Origin: Microbacterium azadirachtae
GTDB lineage: Bacteria; Actinomycetota; Actinomycetes; Actinomycetales; Microbacteriaceae
Direction of reading: 5' to 3'
NCBI RefSeq assembly: GCF_000956545.1
Contig: NZ_JYIT01000082.1
Coordinates: 124,001-188,000, forward strand
Length of the DNA: 64,000 bases
Part shown: positions 7,852 through 15,798 of the stretch, one piece after another
Numbering within the stretch: position 1 is the stretch's first letter
Layout of the letters: each line of letters begins with the position of its first letter
The notes under the pieces: generated by a model
Database searches by the model: none
What the model saw: only the letters and a program-made list of their open reading frames with translations
Told to the model about the DNA's origin: nothing
Made by a program: the position numbers and the translations under genes

Positions 7852-8405
7852 TGAGCGCCGGATCTGCCGACACCCCGGAGCGCACCGTCGTCGTCGTGAT
7901 CGACATGCAGGCGGGCGTGCTCCCCGGCTGCTTCGACGAGCAGGGGGTGCTGTCGCGCACCGATGCGCTCGTGCATCGCGCTCGCCGCGAAGGCACGCCC
8001 GTGGTGTGGGTGCACCATGACCCGGTCGGCGTGGGCACGCCCGACTGGGAGCTCGCGGAGCCGCTCCGGCGCACGGAGGGCGAGCCCCTCGTCCGCAAGA
8101 GCTACCGCGACGCGTTCGCCGACACGGACCTGCGCGCCGTGCTGGACGGCTACGGTGCGACGCGGCTCGTCGTCGCGGGCGCCCAGTCGGATTTCTGCGT
8201 CCGCACGACGACACAGCGCGCGGCGGCGGAGGGATACGACGTGACGCTCGTGCGCGACGCTCACACGACGGTCGACACGTCGGTCGACGGCGTCGCCATC
8301 TCGGGCGAGCAGATCATCGCGCACACCAACATGTACTTCGCCGGCCTGCGGTACCCGGGGCAGGAGTTCGCCGTCGCGCGGCACGACGAAGTCGCGCTCG
8401 CCTGA
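7851..8405 (+). CDS. Isochorismatase-family cysteine hydrolase
   Basis: 184 residues. The catalytic triad is visible as Asp18 (VVIDMQ), Lys83 (VRKSYRDAF) and Cys116 (SDFCVRTT), in the spacing normal for nicotinamidase/isochorismatase-like amidohydrolases. [14 protein letters not shown] near the end is also typical. Most members of this branch hydrolyse an amide or are uncharacterised; the particular substrate is unknown. Given the NAD gene cluster 8 kb away a nicotinamidase role is possible, but the sequence is nearer the generic family than PncA. Confidence 0.85.
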   Translation: MSAGSADTPERTVVVVIDMQAGVLPGCFDEQGVLSRTDALVHRARREGTPVVWVHHDPVGVGTPDWELAEPLRRTEGEPLVRKSYRDAFADTDLRAVLDGYGATRLVVAGAQSDFCVRTTTQRAAAEGYDVTLVRDAHTTVDTSVDGVAISGEQIIAHTNMYFAGLRYPGQEFAVARHDEVALA

Positions 8406-8464
8406 CCTCACCGCGGTCGGCCGACCACCGCGCCGATGTCGGCTCCCGGTGCGAGGATGGGCGC

Positions 8465-9289
8465 ATGCCCGAGTCTCCGGAGGTGCAGGCGCTGGTCGAG
8501 TTCCTCGACGAGCGGATCCGCGGTCGCGCGATCGCGGCGGTCGACATCGATGAGTTCCGCGTCGTCAAGACGCGCGAGAGGCCGCCGGCGTCGCTGGTCG
8601 GCGCCACCATCGGAGGCCTCTCGCGCTTCGGCAAGCATGTGGGCTTCGACACCGCGGCGGGCTGGCTGATGCTCGGCTTCGGTCGCAACGGGTGGATCCG
8701 CTGGCTCGACGCGGGGGAGTCGCCGAGCGACGAGCCCGTGCCCGAAGTCGCCCGGATCGTGCTCGACGACGGCGCGGCGATGCGGATCGTCGACACCGGC
8801 GACTTCCTCGGCGTCACGCTCTCGGTGGTCGACGTCCCGCGCGATCTGTCGGGGATCGCCGCGCTCGGACCGGATCCGCTGTCCGTGGACTTCACGCGTG
8901 AGGAGTTCGATCGGGCGCTGGGGACGCGCCGGAAGCAGATCAAGGCCCTGCTGCAGGAGCAGTCCTCTCTGGCCGGCATCGGCAACGCCTACTCGGACGA
9001 GATCCTGCATCGCGCGCGGATCGCGCCCGCCGTGCACGCGGCGCTGCTCGACGACGACGAGCGGGAGCGGCTCTTCCAGGCCACCGTCGACGTGCTGCGC
9101 GGCGCGGCCGCGGATCGGCGCGGGGTGCCGCCGCACGAGCTCAAGCAGGCCAAGGTCGCCGCCATGGCCGTGCACGGACGCGGCGGTGAGCCCTGCCCGG
9201 TGTGCGGCACCACGATCCTCGACCGCACGTTCGGCGGTGCCTCGGCGCAGTTCTGCCCGCACTGCCAGCCGGAGCATTCCGTGGCATGA
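8465..9289 (+). CDS. Fpg/Nei-family DNA glycosylase (formamidopyrimidine-DNA glycosylase-like)
   Basis: 274 residues. Begins MPESPEVQ, close to the MPELPEV start whose Pro2 is the Schiff-base nucleophile and Glu3 the catalytic acid. GKHVGF supplies the conserved Lys, QSSLAGIGNAYSDEIL is the H2TH region, and the C-terminus has a zinc finger CPVC...CPHC with FGGASAQFC between. It excises oxidised bases in base-excision repair. Whether it is Fpg-like or Nei-like cannot be settled by eye. A GAGGAT hexamer ends six bases before the ATG. Confidence 0.9.
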   Translation: MPESPEVQALVEFLDERIRGRAIAAVDIDEFRVVKTRERPPASLVGATIGGLSRFGKHVGFDTAAGWLMLGFGRNGWIRWLDAGESPSDEPVPEVARIVLDDGAAMRIVDTGDFLGVTLSVVDVPRDLSGIAALGPDPLSVDFTREEFDRALGTRRKQIKALLQEQSSLAGIGNAYSDEILHRARIAPAVHAALLDDDERERLFQATVDVLRGAAADRRGVPPHELKQAKVAAMAVHGRGGEPCPVCGTTILDRTFGGASAQFCPHCQPEHSVA

Positions 9290-9303
9290 CGCGGCGCGCG
9301 GGA

Positions 9304-9309
9304 TAGCAT
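9304..9309 (+). promoter_or_regulatory. -10 box TAGCAT, predicted leaderless
   Basis: TAGCAT, six bases, then GTG at 9316. Confidence 0.5.
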
Positions 9310-9315
9310 TCCGGG

Positions 9316-9954
9316 GTGAGTCGGCTTCCCCTGCACCATCGCTGGCGCGTGCGCATGGCCGTGGCAGTCCTGACCGGCGTCGCGGCCGGCTTCCTCGTGA
9401 CCCCGTTCCTGGGGCTGGCGGCGGGCCTGCTCGCGGCATGGGGCGCACTGTCTTTCGTCAGCACCGTCTGGATCCTGCTCGTCACCTGGCGCATGGATGC
9501 CGCGCAGACCCGCACGCACGCGACCGAAGAGGATCCGGGCCGGCGGATCGCCCGCCTGATCGCCGTGACCGGCAGCTTCGTCAGCATCGCCGCGGTGCTC
9601 GTCGTGGTGCTGCAGGCCCGGCATGCGCACGGATGGACGCAGTTCGCACTCGCCGGGATCGCCGTGCTCAGCGTCGCGGCCTCCTGGGGCCTCATCCAGA
9701 CCGACTACATGCTGCGGTACGCGAAGCTCTACTACGACGGATCCCGCGGCATCAGCTTCAACCAGGACGAGGACCCGCAGTACACCGACTTCGCGTACTT
9801 CTCGGTCGGACTCGGCATGACCTATCAGGTCGCCGACACGAACGTGACGCGCAACACGATCCGCCGGATCGTGATCGCGCAGACGACGATCGCCTACGTC
9901 TTCGGCGCGCTCATCCTCGGCACGATCATCAACCTCGTCACCGGGCTGGGCTGA
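9316..9954 (+). CDS. DUF1345 family membrane protein
   Basis: 212 residues from GTG, placed by the TAGCAT box. Four to five membrane segments are evident (VAVLTGVAAGFLV, a second at about 45-60, FVSIAAVLVVVLQ, GIAVLSVAASWGL, and a last TIAYVFGALILGTI). The FAYFSVGLGMTYQVADTNV stretch after an acidic PQYTDF is characteristic of DUF1345. Function is unknown for the family. The final 17 bp overlap the acyltransferase gene on the opposite strand. Confidence 0.85.
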   Translation: MSRLPLHHRWRVRMAVAVLTGVAAGFLVTPFLGLAAGLLAAWGALSFVSTVWILLVTWRMDAAQTRTHATEEDPGRRIARLIAVTGSFVSIAAVLVVVLQARHAHGWTQFALAGIAVLSVAASWGLIQTDYMLRYAKLYYDGSRGISFNQDEDPQYTDFAYFSVGLGMTYQVADTNVTRNTIRRIVIAQTTIAYVFGALILGTIINLVTGLG

Positions 9955-10525
9955 CCGCGGGGAGTTCCTCGCGCAGGCGCGGTTCGGTGCGACGCTCGGG
10001 GCGCACGCCGACCTTGTCGGCGTAGAAGGCGCGGATGAGATCCATATCGGCGCCCACATCGCCGGTGAGATCGAGGGTGGGGCCCAGACCCGTGGTCCTG
10101 GTCGTGCGATCCACGAACCCGAGCGTCACCGGCATGCCGGTCTCACGGGCGATGCGGTAGAAGCCGCTCTTCCAGTGCGCGTTGCCGCCCCGGGTGCCGT
10201 CGGGCGTGACGACGAGACCGAAGACCGATCCGCTGCGGATCTGCGCGACGACCTCGCCGACGACGCGAGCCGGATCCGTGCGGTCCACGGGGATCCCGCC
10301 GAGACGGCGCATGATCGGGCCGCGCCAGCCGCGGAACAGGCTCTTCTTGCCCAGCCAGTGCACGTCGATGCCGAGTCGCCATGCGATGCCGAGCATGAGC
10401 ACGAAGTCCCAGTTCGAGGTGTGCGGAGCGCCGATCAGCACGGTCGGGCGCGACGGCGCAGGCTCGCTCTTCAGCGTCCAGCGGCTGAACGTCCAGAACA
10501 CGCGGGCGGCGAGGCGTTTGAGCAT
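9938..10525 (-). CDS. 1-acyl-sn-glycerol-3-phosphate acyltransferase-like protein
   Basis: 195 residues. APHTSNWDFVLM gives the HX4D catalytic motif of PlsC-type acyltransferases, and GGIPVDRT and VVTPDGTRG are the later substrate-binding blocks. This short, HTSNWD-bearing type lacks obvious membrane segments and may act at the membrane surface on lysophospholipid or another acyl acceptor. ATG at 10525 chosen because TACGGT ends six bases upstream and homologous sequence begins at once; an in-frame ATG 14 codons upstream is possible. Converges with and overlaps the DUF1345 gene. Confidence 0.8.
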   Translation of the reverse strand: MLKRLAARVFWTFSRWTLKSEPAPSRPTVLIGAPHTSNWDFVLMLGIAWRLGIDVHWLGKKSLFRGWRGPIMRRLGGIPVDRTDPARVVGEVVAQIRSGSVFGLVVTPDGTRGGNAHWKSGFYRIARETGMPVTLGFVDRTTRTTGLGPTLDLTGDVGADMDLIRAFYADKVGVRPERRTEPRLREELPAVSPAR

Positions 10526-10569
10526 CCGTCCACCGTAGGGCCCGGCGTATGCCGTCCTCCGCATGAAGA

Positions 10570-10606
10570 GGGCCCGGGCGGACGAGAGGATCGTCCGCCC
10601 GGGCCC
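10570..10606 (-). terminator. Intrinsic terminator hairpin after the HesB-like gene
   Basis: A perfect 16-bp G/C-rich inverted repeat with a 5-base loop (10586-10590) lies between the HesB-like stop and the acyltransferase start, both read leftward. No long T-run, as usual in high-GC actinobacteria. Confidence 0.75.
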
Positions 10607-10620
10607 GGGGCGCAGGACCG

Positions 10621-10920
10621 TCAGACGGCCTGCGGCAGAAGGGAGAACGACACGGCGCCCTCCTCGTTCACGTTGGCGTCGAGGACCTTGTCGTCCAGGA
10701 CGATGGCGGCCTCCCCTTCCAGGAAGACCGGGGCGCCGGGCAGATCCAGGATCTGATCGTCCGGCTCCGGCGCGACGACCACGTCGGCGGCGAGGCGGGG
10801 TTCGCCCGTCGCTGCCGGTGCATCGGCCGTGTGGATGCGCAGACCCGCGCCTTCCGTGTCGGTGCGACGACGGACGAGCGTGGTGACGAGCGCGGTGGCG
10901 TTGTCGGTCAAGGTGAGCAC
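10621..10920 (-). CDS. HesB/IscA-like protein without cysteines
   Basis: 99 residues from GTG with AAGGAG seven bases upstream. The chain MLTLTDNATALVTTLV...GLRIH resembles the start of A-type Fe-S carriers, and short HesB-like proteins of this size are common in this lineage. A-type carriers bind iron-sulfur through three Cys residues; here there is none, so a cluster-carrier role is unlikely by the known mechanism. Acidic, cytoplasmic. Ends 15 bp before the terminator hairpin. Function unknown. Confidence 0.7.
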   Translation of the reverse strand: MLTLTDNATALVTTLVRRRTDTEGAGLRIHTADAPAATGEPRLAADVVVAPEPDDQILDLPGAPVFLEGEAAIVLDDKVLDANVNEEGAVSFSLLPQAV

Positions 10921-10939
10921 GAGGCACTCCTTCCGGTTG

Positions 10940-10967
10940 CGGACATGCCGCGGTCACGACATGTCCG
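10940..10967. promoter_or_regulatory. Palindrome CGGACATG-N12-CATGTCCG upstream of the HesB-like gene
   Basis: Eight-base perfect arms spaced 12 bases apart, 20 bases before the GTG of the leftward HesB-like gene. The size suits a dimeric repressor or activator site; no regulator gene is adjacent. Confidence 0.4.
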
Positions 10968-11101
10968 GGCCACGATTCCTCGTCCGCGCCGACCTCTCAA
11001 CCGCCCTGCGGCGTTTCGGCCCGATTCGGAGGCTCTTCCCACCTACGGGGAGATGTAAGAACCGTCGTGATCGGCACCGCCCCGACCGTCGTGCGCAGGC
11101 G

Positions 11102-11107
11102 TACCAT
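11102..11107 (+). promoter_or_regulatory. -10 box TACCAT, predicted leaderless
   Basis: TACCAT, six bases, then ATG at 11114. Confidence 0.5.
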
Positions 11108-11113
11108 CGAAGG

Positions 11114-11272
11114 ATGACCACCGCAGCCGGATCCGAGCAGCACACCCCCGCGGACGCCGAGCGTCCGACCCTGGGGAGCGCTCCCGGGCTGACCCTGCTC
11201 CCCGGCCTCGACGCCGATGCCGTCGGCCTGTGCACCGACGGCTACTGCCGCCTCCCCGGCGCGAAGGATTGA
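11114..11272 (+). CDS. Small protein of 52 residues with C-x4-C near the C-terminus
   Basis: ATG placed by the TACCAT box six bases upstream; stop at 11270-11272. The first half is Thr/Ala/Pro-rich and probably disordered; the end reads LCTDGYCRLPG, giving two Cys spaced by four residues that could bind a metal or form a disulfide. I do not recognise a family. The last codons are part of the terminator stem shared with the convergent MFS gene. Confidence 0.55.
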   Translation: MTTAAGSEQHTPADAERPTLGSAPGLTLLPGLDADAVGLCTDGYCRLPGAKD

Positions 11273-11287
11273 TCCCGCGCCGGGGAG
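11252..11287. terminator. Bidirectional hairpin between convergent genes
   Basis: A 12-bp perfect stem (CTCCCCGGCGCG and its complement) with a 12-base loop overlaps the end of the small rightward ORF and precedes the MFS stop on the other strand, so it can serve both. Confidence 0.55.
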
Positions 11288-11296
11288 AGCCTGGCG

Positions 11297-12790
11297 TCAG
11301 TGCATCGCGGGTGCGGAGCCCTCGTCGCCCGGGGAGTCGCCGTGCGGCTGGTCTTCCGGCTTGCGGATGATGAACGCGCCGAGGATCGTCACAGTCGCGA
11401 TGACCGCTCCGATCACGAACGTGCTGCGTGAGCCCGCAGCGACCGCGTCGGCCACCTCGGTGCCGCCGTTCGCGTTGACGATGAGCGTGAACACCGCGAT
11501 CATCACGGCGATGCCGGCGGCGCCCGCGACCTGCTGCACGGTGCCGATGACCGCGCTGCCGTAGGAGTAGAACTTCGGCTTCAGCGAGGCCAGCGATGCG
11601 GTGAACAGGGGCGTGAACGACAGGGCGAGACCGATCGACAGCAGCGTCTGCGCGACGAGCACGATCCACACGGAGGTGGTGGTGGACAGCGTCGTGTAGA
11701 ACCACAGCGTGGCGGCGGTCAGGATCGAACCGGGGATCAGGAGGACCTTCGTGCCCCGGGCGTCGTAGATGCGGCCGATGACAGGTCCGAGCAGACCCAT
11801 CGCGAGCGCACCCGGCAGCAGCACGAGGCCCGCCTCGGTGGTCTCGAGACCCAGCGCCTTCTGCAGGAACAGCGGGATCACGGTGAGCGTGCCGAAGAAC
11901 GCGAGCGACAGCAGGAACATCTGCACCATCGAGAGGGTGAAGTCGCGCGAGGCGAACACCCGCAGGTCCAGGAGCGCGTCGTCCTTGCGCTGCAGGATCA
12001 CCTGACGCCAGAGGAACGCGATCAGGCCGAGCACGCCCACCACGAGCGCGATCACCAGCGGCGCGGCGGTGCCGCCGCCACCGGCGAGCGCGCCGATCTG
12101 GCTGAGACCGAACACCAGCCCGCCGAAGCCGAAAGCGCTCAGCACGATCGACAGCACGTCGAGCGGCGCGTCGGTGCGCTCACCGACGTTGGTCAGCCAG
12201 CGCCAGCCGATGAGCATCGCGGCGAGGGCGATCGGCAGCACGACCACGAAGATCGCGCGCCAGCTGAAGTGGTCCAGCAGGAAGCCCGACAGCGTCGGAC
12301 CGATCGCCGGGGCGAGCGAGATGACGATGCTGACGCGGCCCATCATCCGCCCGCGGGTTGCCGGCGGCACGAGGTTCATGAGCGTGGTCATGAGCAGGGG
12401 CATCATGATCGCGGTGCCGGAGGCCTGCACGATGCGGGCGATGAGCAGCACGGTGAACCCCGGGGCGAGCGCGGCGATCAGCGTGCCGGCGGAGAACAGC
12501 GCCAGCGCGCCGAGGAACATCTGCCGGGTGGTGAAGCGCTGCAGCAGGAAGCCGGTCGTGGGGATCACGACGGCCATGGTCAGCATGAACGCGCTCGTGA
12601 CCCACTGGGCGGCGAGCGGCGTGATGGAGAGATCGTCGATGAGGTGCGGGATCGCCATGCTCATCGTCGTCTCGTTGAGGATGGCGACGAACGCTGCGGC
12701 GAGGAGCACCCAGATGACCGCCATGTCTCGGCGGGGGATGAGGGCGGACCCGGCGCTGGTCGGCACGGATCCGGTTTCGATGGCGGACAT
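11297..12790 (-). CDS. MFS multidrug exporter, DHA2 (EmrB/QacA) type
   Basis: 497 residues; ATG after CCGGAGGAAC. About 14 hydrophobic segments are visible, typical of the 14-helix DHA2 drug:H+ antiporters. Motif C-like VQASGTAIMMPLLM and ATRGRMMGRVSIV are present in the expected place, as is the conserved LGPVIGRIYDARGTK. The polypeptide ends in a hydrophilic His/Glu-containing tail. A TACGCT box on this strand at 12858-12863 suggests a leader of roughly 60 bases. Substrate unknown; it is divergent from an ABC exporter, so the two may share control. Confidence 0.88.
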   Translation of the reverse strand: MSAIETGSVPTSAGSALIPRRDMAVIWVLLAAAFVAILNETTMSMAIPHLIDDLSITPLAAQWVTSAFMLTMAVVIPTTGFLLQRFTTRQMFLGALALFSAGTLIAALAPGFTVLLIARIVQASGTAIMMPLLMTTLMNLVPPATRGRMMGRVSIVISLAPAIGPTLSGFLLDHFSWRAIFVVVLPIALAAMLIGWRWLTNVGERTDAPLDVLSIVLSAFGFGGLVFGLSQIGALAGGGGTAAPLVIALVVGVLGLIAFLWRQVILQRKDDALLDLRVFASRDFTLSMVQMFLLSLAFFGTLTVIPLFLQKALGLETTEAGLVLLPGALAMGLLGPVIGRIYDARGTKVLLIPGSILTAATLWFYTTLSTTTSVWIVLVAQTLLSIGLALSFTPLFTASLASLKPKFYSYGSAVIGTVQQVAGAAGIAVMIAVFTLIVNANGGTEVADAVAAGSRSTFVIGAVIATVTILGAFIIRKPEDQPHGDSPGDEGSAPAMH

Positions 12791-12857
12791 GTGTTCCTCC
12801 GGCTCGGCGGGGGCGAAAAACAGGGGATGTGGTGCTGCAGAGAAGCAAGCGACTCTC

Positions 12858-12863
12858 AGCGTA
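12858..12863 (-). promoter_or_regulatory. -10 box TACGCT of the MFS exporter gene
   Basis: TACGCT on the minus strand about 68 bases before the ATG; the -35 region is not recognisable. Confidence 0.35.
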
Positions 12864-12973
12864 ACCACAGGGTCGGACATTCCATTCCCGCGGGGGTTCG
12901 GCGCTGCTCTCGGCAGCGTTGCGCCTTGAGCGGACGAGGACCACGGCGGCGCCGCCGCGTCGGTGCGGGGACG

Positions 12974-12979
12974 TACGCT
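12974..12979 (+). promoter_or_regulatory. -10 box TACGCT ahead of a leader ORF and the ABC exporter
   Basis: TACGCT is followed by six bases and then GTG at 12986, the start of a 14-residue leader ORF, not of the ABC exporter at 13027. Confidence 0.45.
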
Positions 12980-12985
12980 TGCGAG

Positions 12986-13030
12986 GTGCCGCGGGTGCCC
13001 TCGACCCCGGCAGGCAGGGGTAGCGGATGA
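12986..13030 (+). CDS. Possible leaderless leader peptide of 14 residues overlapping the ABC exporter start
   Basis: GTG six bases after TACGCT opens a short frame (Met-Pro-Arg-Val-Pro-Ser-Thr-Pro-Ala-Gly-Arg-Gly-Ser-Gly) whose TGA overlaps the exporter ATG as ATGA. If the transcript starts at the GTG, ribosomes would translate this ORF first and re-initiate on the exporter. Three prolines and two arginines could cause pausing. Seen: promoter spacing and coupling. Inferred: translation and any regulatory effect. Confidence 0.4.
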   Translation: MPRVPSTPAGRGSG

Positions 13031-14919
13031 GCATGATGGCCAGGATGGGCGGCGCGCGCGGCGGCCGCCCGGTCGACGAGGCGGCGCAGCGACGTCAGAA
13101 CGCCGAGGCCCCTCGCATCCCCGATCTCGGGCGCAGGGTGGTCGCCCTGTTCCGTCCCTATCGGGGCCGGATCCTCACGACCGGTCTGCTGGTCATCCTC
13201 GGCGCCGCGCTCGGCGTGATCCCCCCGCTGCTGGTGCAGCGCGTGTTCGACGACGCGCTGTTCCCGCACGGCGGGACCGGTCCGCAGCTCGGCCTGCTCG
13301 TCGTGCTCGTGGTCGCGATGATCGGCCTCTACCTGCTCTCCTCGGGGCTCGGCGTCGTGCAGACCTGGCTGACCTCGACCGTCGGCAACAGTGTCACGGG
13401 CGACCTGCGCGTGCGTCTCTTCGAGCACCTGCAGGCGATGGAGCTGGGCTTCTTCACCCGCACCAAGACCGGCGTCATCCAATCCCGGCTGCAGAACGAC
13501 GTCGGCGGGGTCTCCGGCGTGCTCACCAGCACGGTGACGAGCATCCTGGGCAACACCGTGACCGTGATCGCCTCGCTCGTGGCGATGATCCTGCTCGACT
13601 GGCGGCTGACGATCATCGCCGTCTGCGTCATGCCCATCCTCGTGCTGGTGCAGCGCCGCGTCGGCCAGGTGCGCGCGCGGATCGCGGGTGAGACGCAGGA
13701 GTCGCTGTCCGAGCTCACCGCCATCACGCAGGAGACCCTGAGCGTCTCTGGGATCCTGCTCTCCAAGTCGTTCAACCGGCAGCGCTCGGAGTCGGCGCGC
13801 TACCAGGCGCAGAACCGCACGCAGATCCGCCTGCAGGTGCGCACGGCGATGAGCGGGCAGGGCTTCTTCGCCGTGGTCTCGGTGCTGATGTCGAGCGTGC
13901 CGGCGATCATCTACCTCGTCGCCGGCTTCCTCGTCGCCGGAGGCACCGGATCCATCACCGCCGGCGCGATCGTCGCCTTCACCACGGTGCAGGCGCGCCT
14001 GCTGATGCCGCTGATCGGCCTCATGCGCGTGGCTCTGGACGTGCAGACCTCGCAGGCGCTGTTCGCGCGCATCTTCGAGTACCTCGACATGGTGCCGCAG
14101 ATCACCGACGCCCCCGACGCGCTGCCGGCGACCGAGGCGCCCGGGCCGCGCGGACTGCTCGAGTTCCGCGACGTGCGATTCCGCTACCCGGATGCGTCGC
14201 CCGCGGCCCGGGACACGCTGCAGGGGATCTCGTTCACCGCGGAGCCCGGCCAGCACGTCGCGTTCGTCGGACCCTCCGGGGCGGGCAAGACCACGATCCT
14301 GTATCTGGCGCCGCGTCTCTACGAGGCGACCGGGGGAGCGGTGATGTTCGACGGCGCCGATGTGCGCACGCTCACCCAGGAGTCGATCATCGACGAGATC
14401 GGCATCGTCTCCCAGGAGACCTACCTGTTCCACGCGACCATCCGAGAGAACCTCCTCTACGCGAAGCCCGAGGCCACCGAGGACGAGCTGATCGCCGCGT
14501 GCACGGCGGCCAACATCCATCACGTGATCGCCGGCTTCGAGCAGGGCTACGACACCGTGGTCGGCGAGCGCGGGTACCGCCTTTCCGGCGGCGAGAAGCA
14601 GCGGATCGCGATCGCGCGCGTGCTGCTGAAGGACCCGCCCGTCCTGCTGCTGGACGAGGCGACCTCGGCGCTGGACACCGTCTCGGAACGCGTCGTGCAG
14701 GAGGCGCTCGACGAGGCCGCACGGGGCCGCACGACCCTCACGATCGCGCACCGCCTGTCGACGGTGATCGGCGCCGACGTCATCCACGTCGTGCAGGAGG
14801 GACGGATCGTCGAGTCCGGCACCCACGCCGAGCTGCTCGCGCAGGGCGGGCTCTACGCCGACCTCGCTGCACAGCAGGTCGCCGCGGCGCAGATCGACAC
14901 CGACGTCCGCTCCGCCTGA
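13027..14919 (+). CDS. ABC exporter, fused permease-ATPase (MdlB/MsbA type)
   Basis: 630 residues. The N-terminal half has six membrane segments of a type I exporter, with LFEHLQAMELGFF and TKTGVIQSRLQNDVGGV before TM3. The C-terminal nucleotide-binding domain has Walker A GPSGAGKTT, Q-loop IGIVSQETYLF, signature LSGGEKQR, Walker B VLLLDEATSALD and switch His in IAHRLS, all intact. A half-transporter, so it must homodimerise or pair with another. Exported substrate is unknown (lipid or drug). Start: ATG overlapping the leader ORF stop; an alternative is the next Met two or three codons on. Confidence 0.9.
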   Translation: MSMMARMGGARGGRPVDEAAQRRQNAEAPRIPDLGRRVVALFRPYRGRILTTGLLVILGAALGVIPPLLVQRVFDDALFPHGGTGPQLGLLVVLVVAMIGLYLLSSGLGVVQTWLTSTVGNSVTGDLRVRLFEHLQAMELGFFTRTKTGVIQSRLQNDVGGVSGVLTSTVTSILGNTVTVIASLVAMILLDWRLTIIAVCVMPILVLVQRRVGQVRARIAGETQESLSELTAITQETLSVSGILLSKSFNRQRSESARYQAQNRTQIRLQVRTAMSGQGFFAVVSVLMSSVPAIIYLVAGFLVAGGTGSITAGAIVAFTTVQARLLMPLIGLMRVALDVQTSQALFARIFEYLDMVPQITDAPDALPATEAPGPRGLLEFRDVRFRYPDASPAARDTLQGISFTAEPGQHVAFVGPSGAGKTTILYLAPRLYEATGGAVMFDGADVRTLTQESIIDEIGIVSQETYLFHATIRENLLYAKPEATEDELIAACTAANIHHVIAGFEQGYDTVVGERGYRLSGGEKQRIAIARVLLKDPPVLLLDEATSALDTVSERVVQEALDEAARGRTTLTIAHRLSTVIGADVIHVVQEGRIVESGTHAELLAQGGLYADLAAQQVAAAQIDTDVRSA

Positions 14920-14941
14920 CCGCCGCTGCTCCACGCGGCGG
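14920..14941. terminator. Weak hairpin between convergent ABC and SDR genes
   Basis: CCGCCGC / GCGGCGG, 7-bp stem with an 8-base loop immediately after the exporter stop. Confidence 0.35.
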
Positions 14942-14959
14942 CCAGGCGGTCGCGACGGC

Positions 14960-15733
14960 TCAGTGCGCGCTCAAGCCGCCGTCGACGAACAGCGAGTGGC
15001 CCGTGACGTACGCGGATCCGGCACCCGCGAGGAACACGGCTGCTCCGGCGAAGTCGGAGGGCAGCCCGTTCCGGCCGATCATCGTGCGGGCCGCGAGCGC
15101 CGCGATCTGCACAGGGTCCTCCTGGAGACGCGCGTTGAGGGGCGTGAGCACGAACCCGGGCACGAGGGTGTTGCTGGTGACGCCGGTGCCGCCCCACGCC
15201 TCGGCCTCGGAGCGCATGAGCGATTCGACGGCGCCCTTCGAGACGCCGTAGATCCCGCTGCCGACGAAGGCGCGATGCGCCTGCTGCGAGCTGATGTGGA
15301 TGAGGCGCCCGTAGCCGCGCTGCGCCATGCCGACGGCGTAGCGCTGGCCGAGCAGGAACGGCGCGAGCGTGTTCACCGTCATCGTGGCGTCCCAGTCGGC
15401 CTCGGTGATGTCGGCGAACCGGGGGCGGATGTTGATGCCGGCCGAGTTCACGAGGATGTCCGGCTCGCCGAACGGACGTGCCGCCGCCTCCGCCGCGGCA
15501 TGGATCCCCTCACGGGTGGCGAGGTCGCCGACGACCCCCGCGGCCCGGCAGCCGGCGTCGGCGAGCTCCCGCACGGTCTCGTCGATGCGATCGGCGCCCC
15601 GGGCGACGATGACCGTCGCGGCGCCCGCGCGGGCGAGGGCGGTCGCGATGCCGCGGCCGATGCCCGAGCTGCCTCCCGTGACGATCGCGGTGCGCCCCTC
15701 GAGGGAGAACAGGTCGGAGAGATAGGCGTTCAT
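14960..15733 (-). CDS. SDR family NAD(P)-dependent oxidoreductase
   Basis: 257 residues, the size of a classical short-chain dehydrogenase. TGGSSGIG is the cofactor loop, NSAG follows strand 4, and the catalytic Ser is in HISSQQA with YGVSK supplying Tyr and Lys. LVPGFVLTPL and the final VTGHSLFVDGGL are standard. An Arg after the second strand (VARGADRID) hints at NADP preference. The substrate is not inferable; 3-oxoacyl-ACP reductase-like enzymes and sugar dehydrogenases share these features. Confidence 0.9.
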   Translation of the reverse strand: MNAYLSDLFSLEGRTAIVTGGSSGIGRGIATALARAGAATVIVARGADRIDETVRELADAGCRAAGVVGDLATREGIHAAAEAAARPFGEPDILVNSAGINIRPRFADITEADWDATMTVNTLAPFLLGQRYAVGMAQRGYGRLIHISSQQAHRAFVGSGIYGVSKGAVESLMRSEAEAWGGTGVTSNTLVPGFVLTPLNARLQEDPVQIAALAARTMIGRNGLPSDFAGAAVFLAGAGSAYVTGHSLFVDGGLSAH

Positions 15734-15752
15734 GGTGATCCTGATTCTGGAC

Positions 15753-15781
15753 CGACCGGTGCGCTCAGGGCGCGCCGGTCG
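15753..15781 (-). terminator. Hairpin after the glycosyltransferase gene
   Basis: A 12-position stem with one non-canonical pair and a 5-base loop lies between the GT2 stop (15799) and the SDR start (15733). Confidence 0.45.
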
Positions 15782-15798
15782 TCCGGGCCGGGCCGCGG

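Noticed and set aside
12856..14934. A 692-codon open frame on the minus strand
   Set aside because: Antisense to the ABC exporter, low-complexity Arg/Asp/His composition, no domain.
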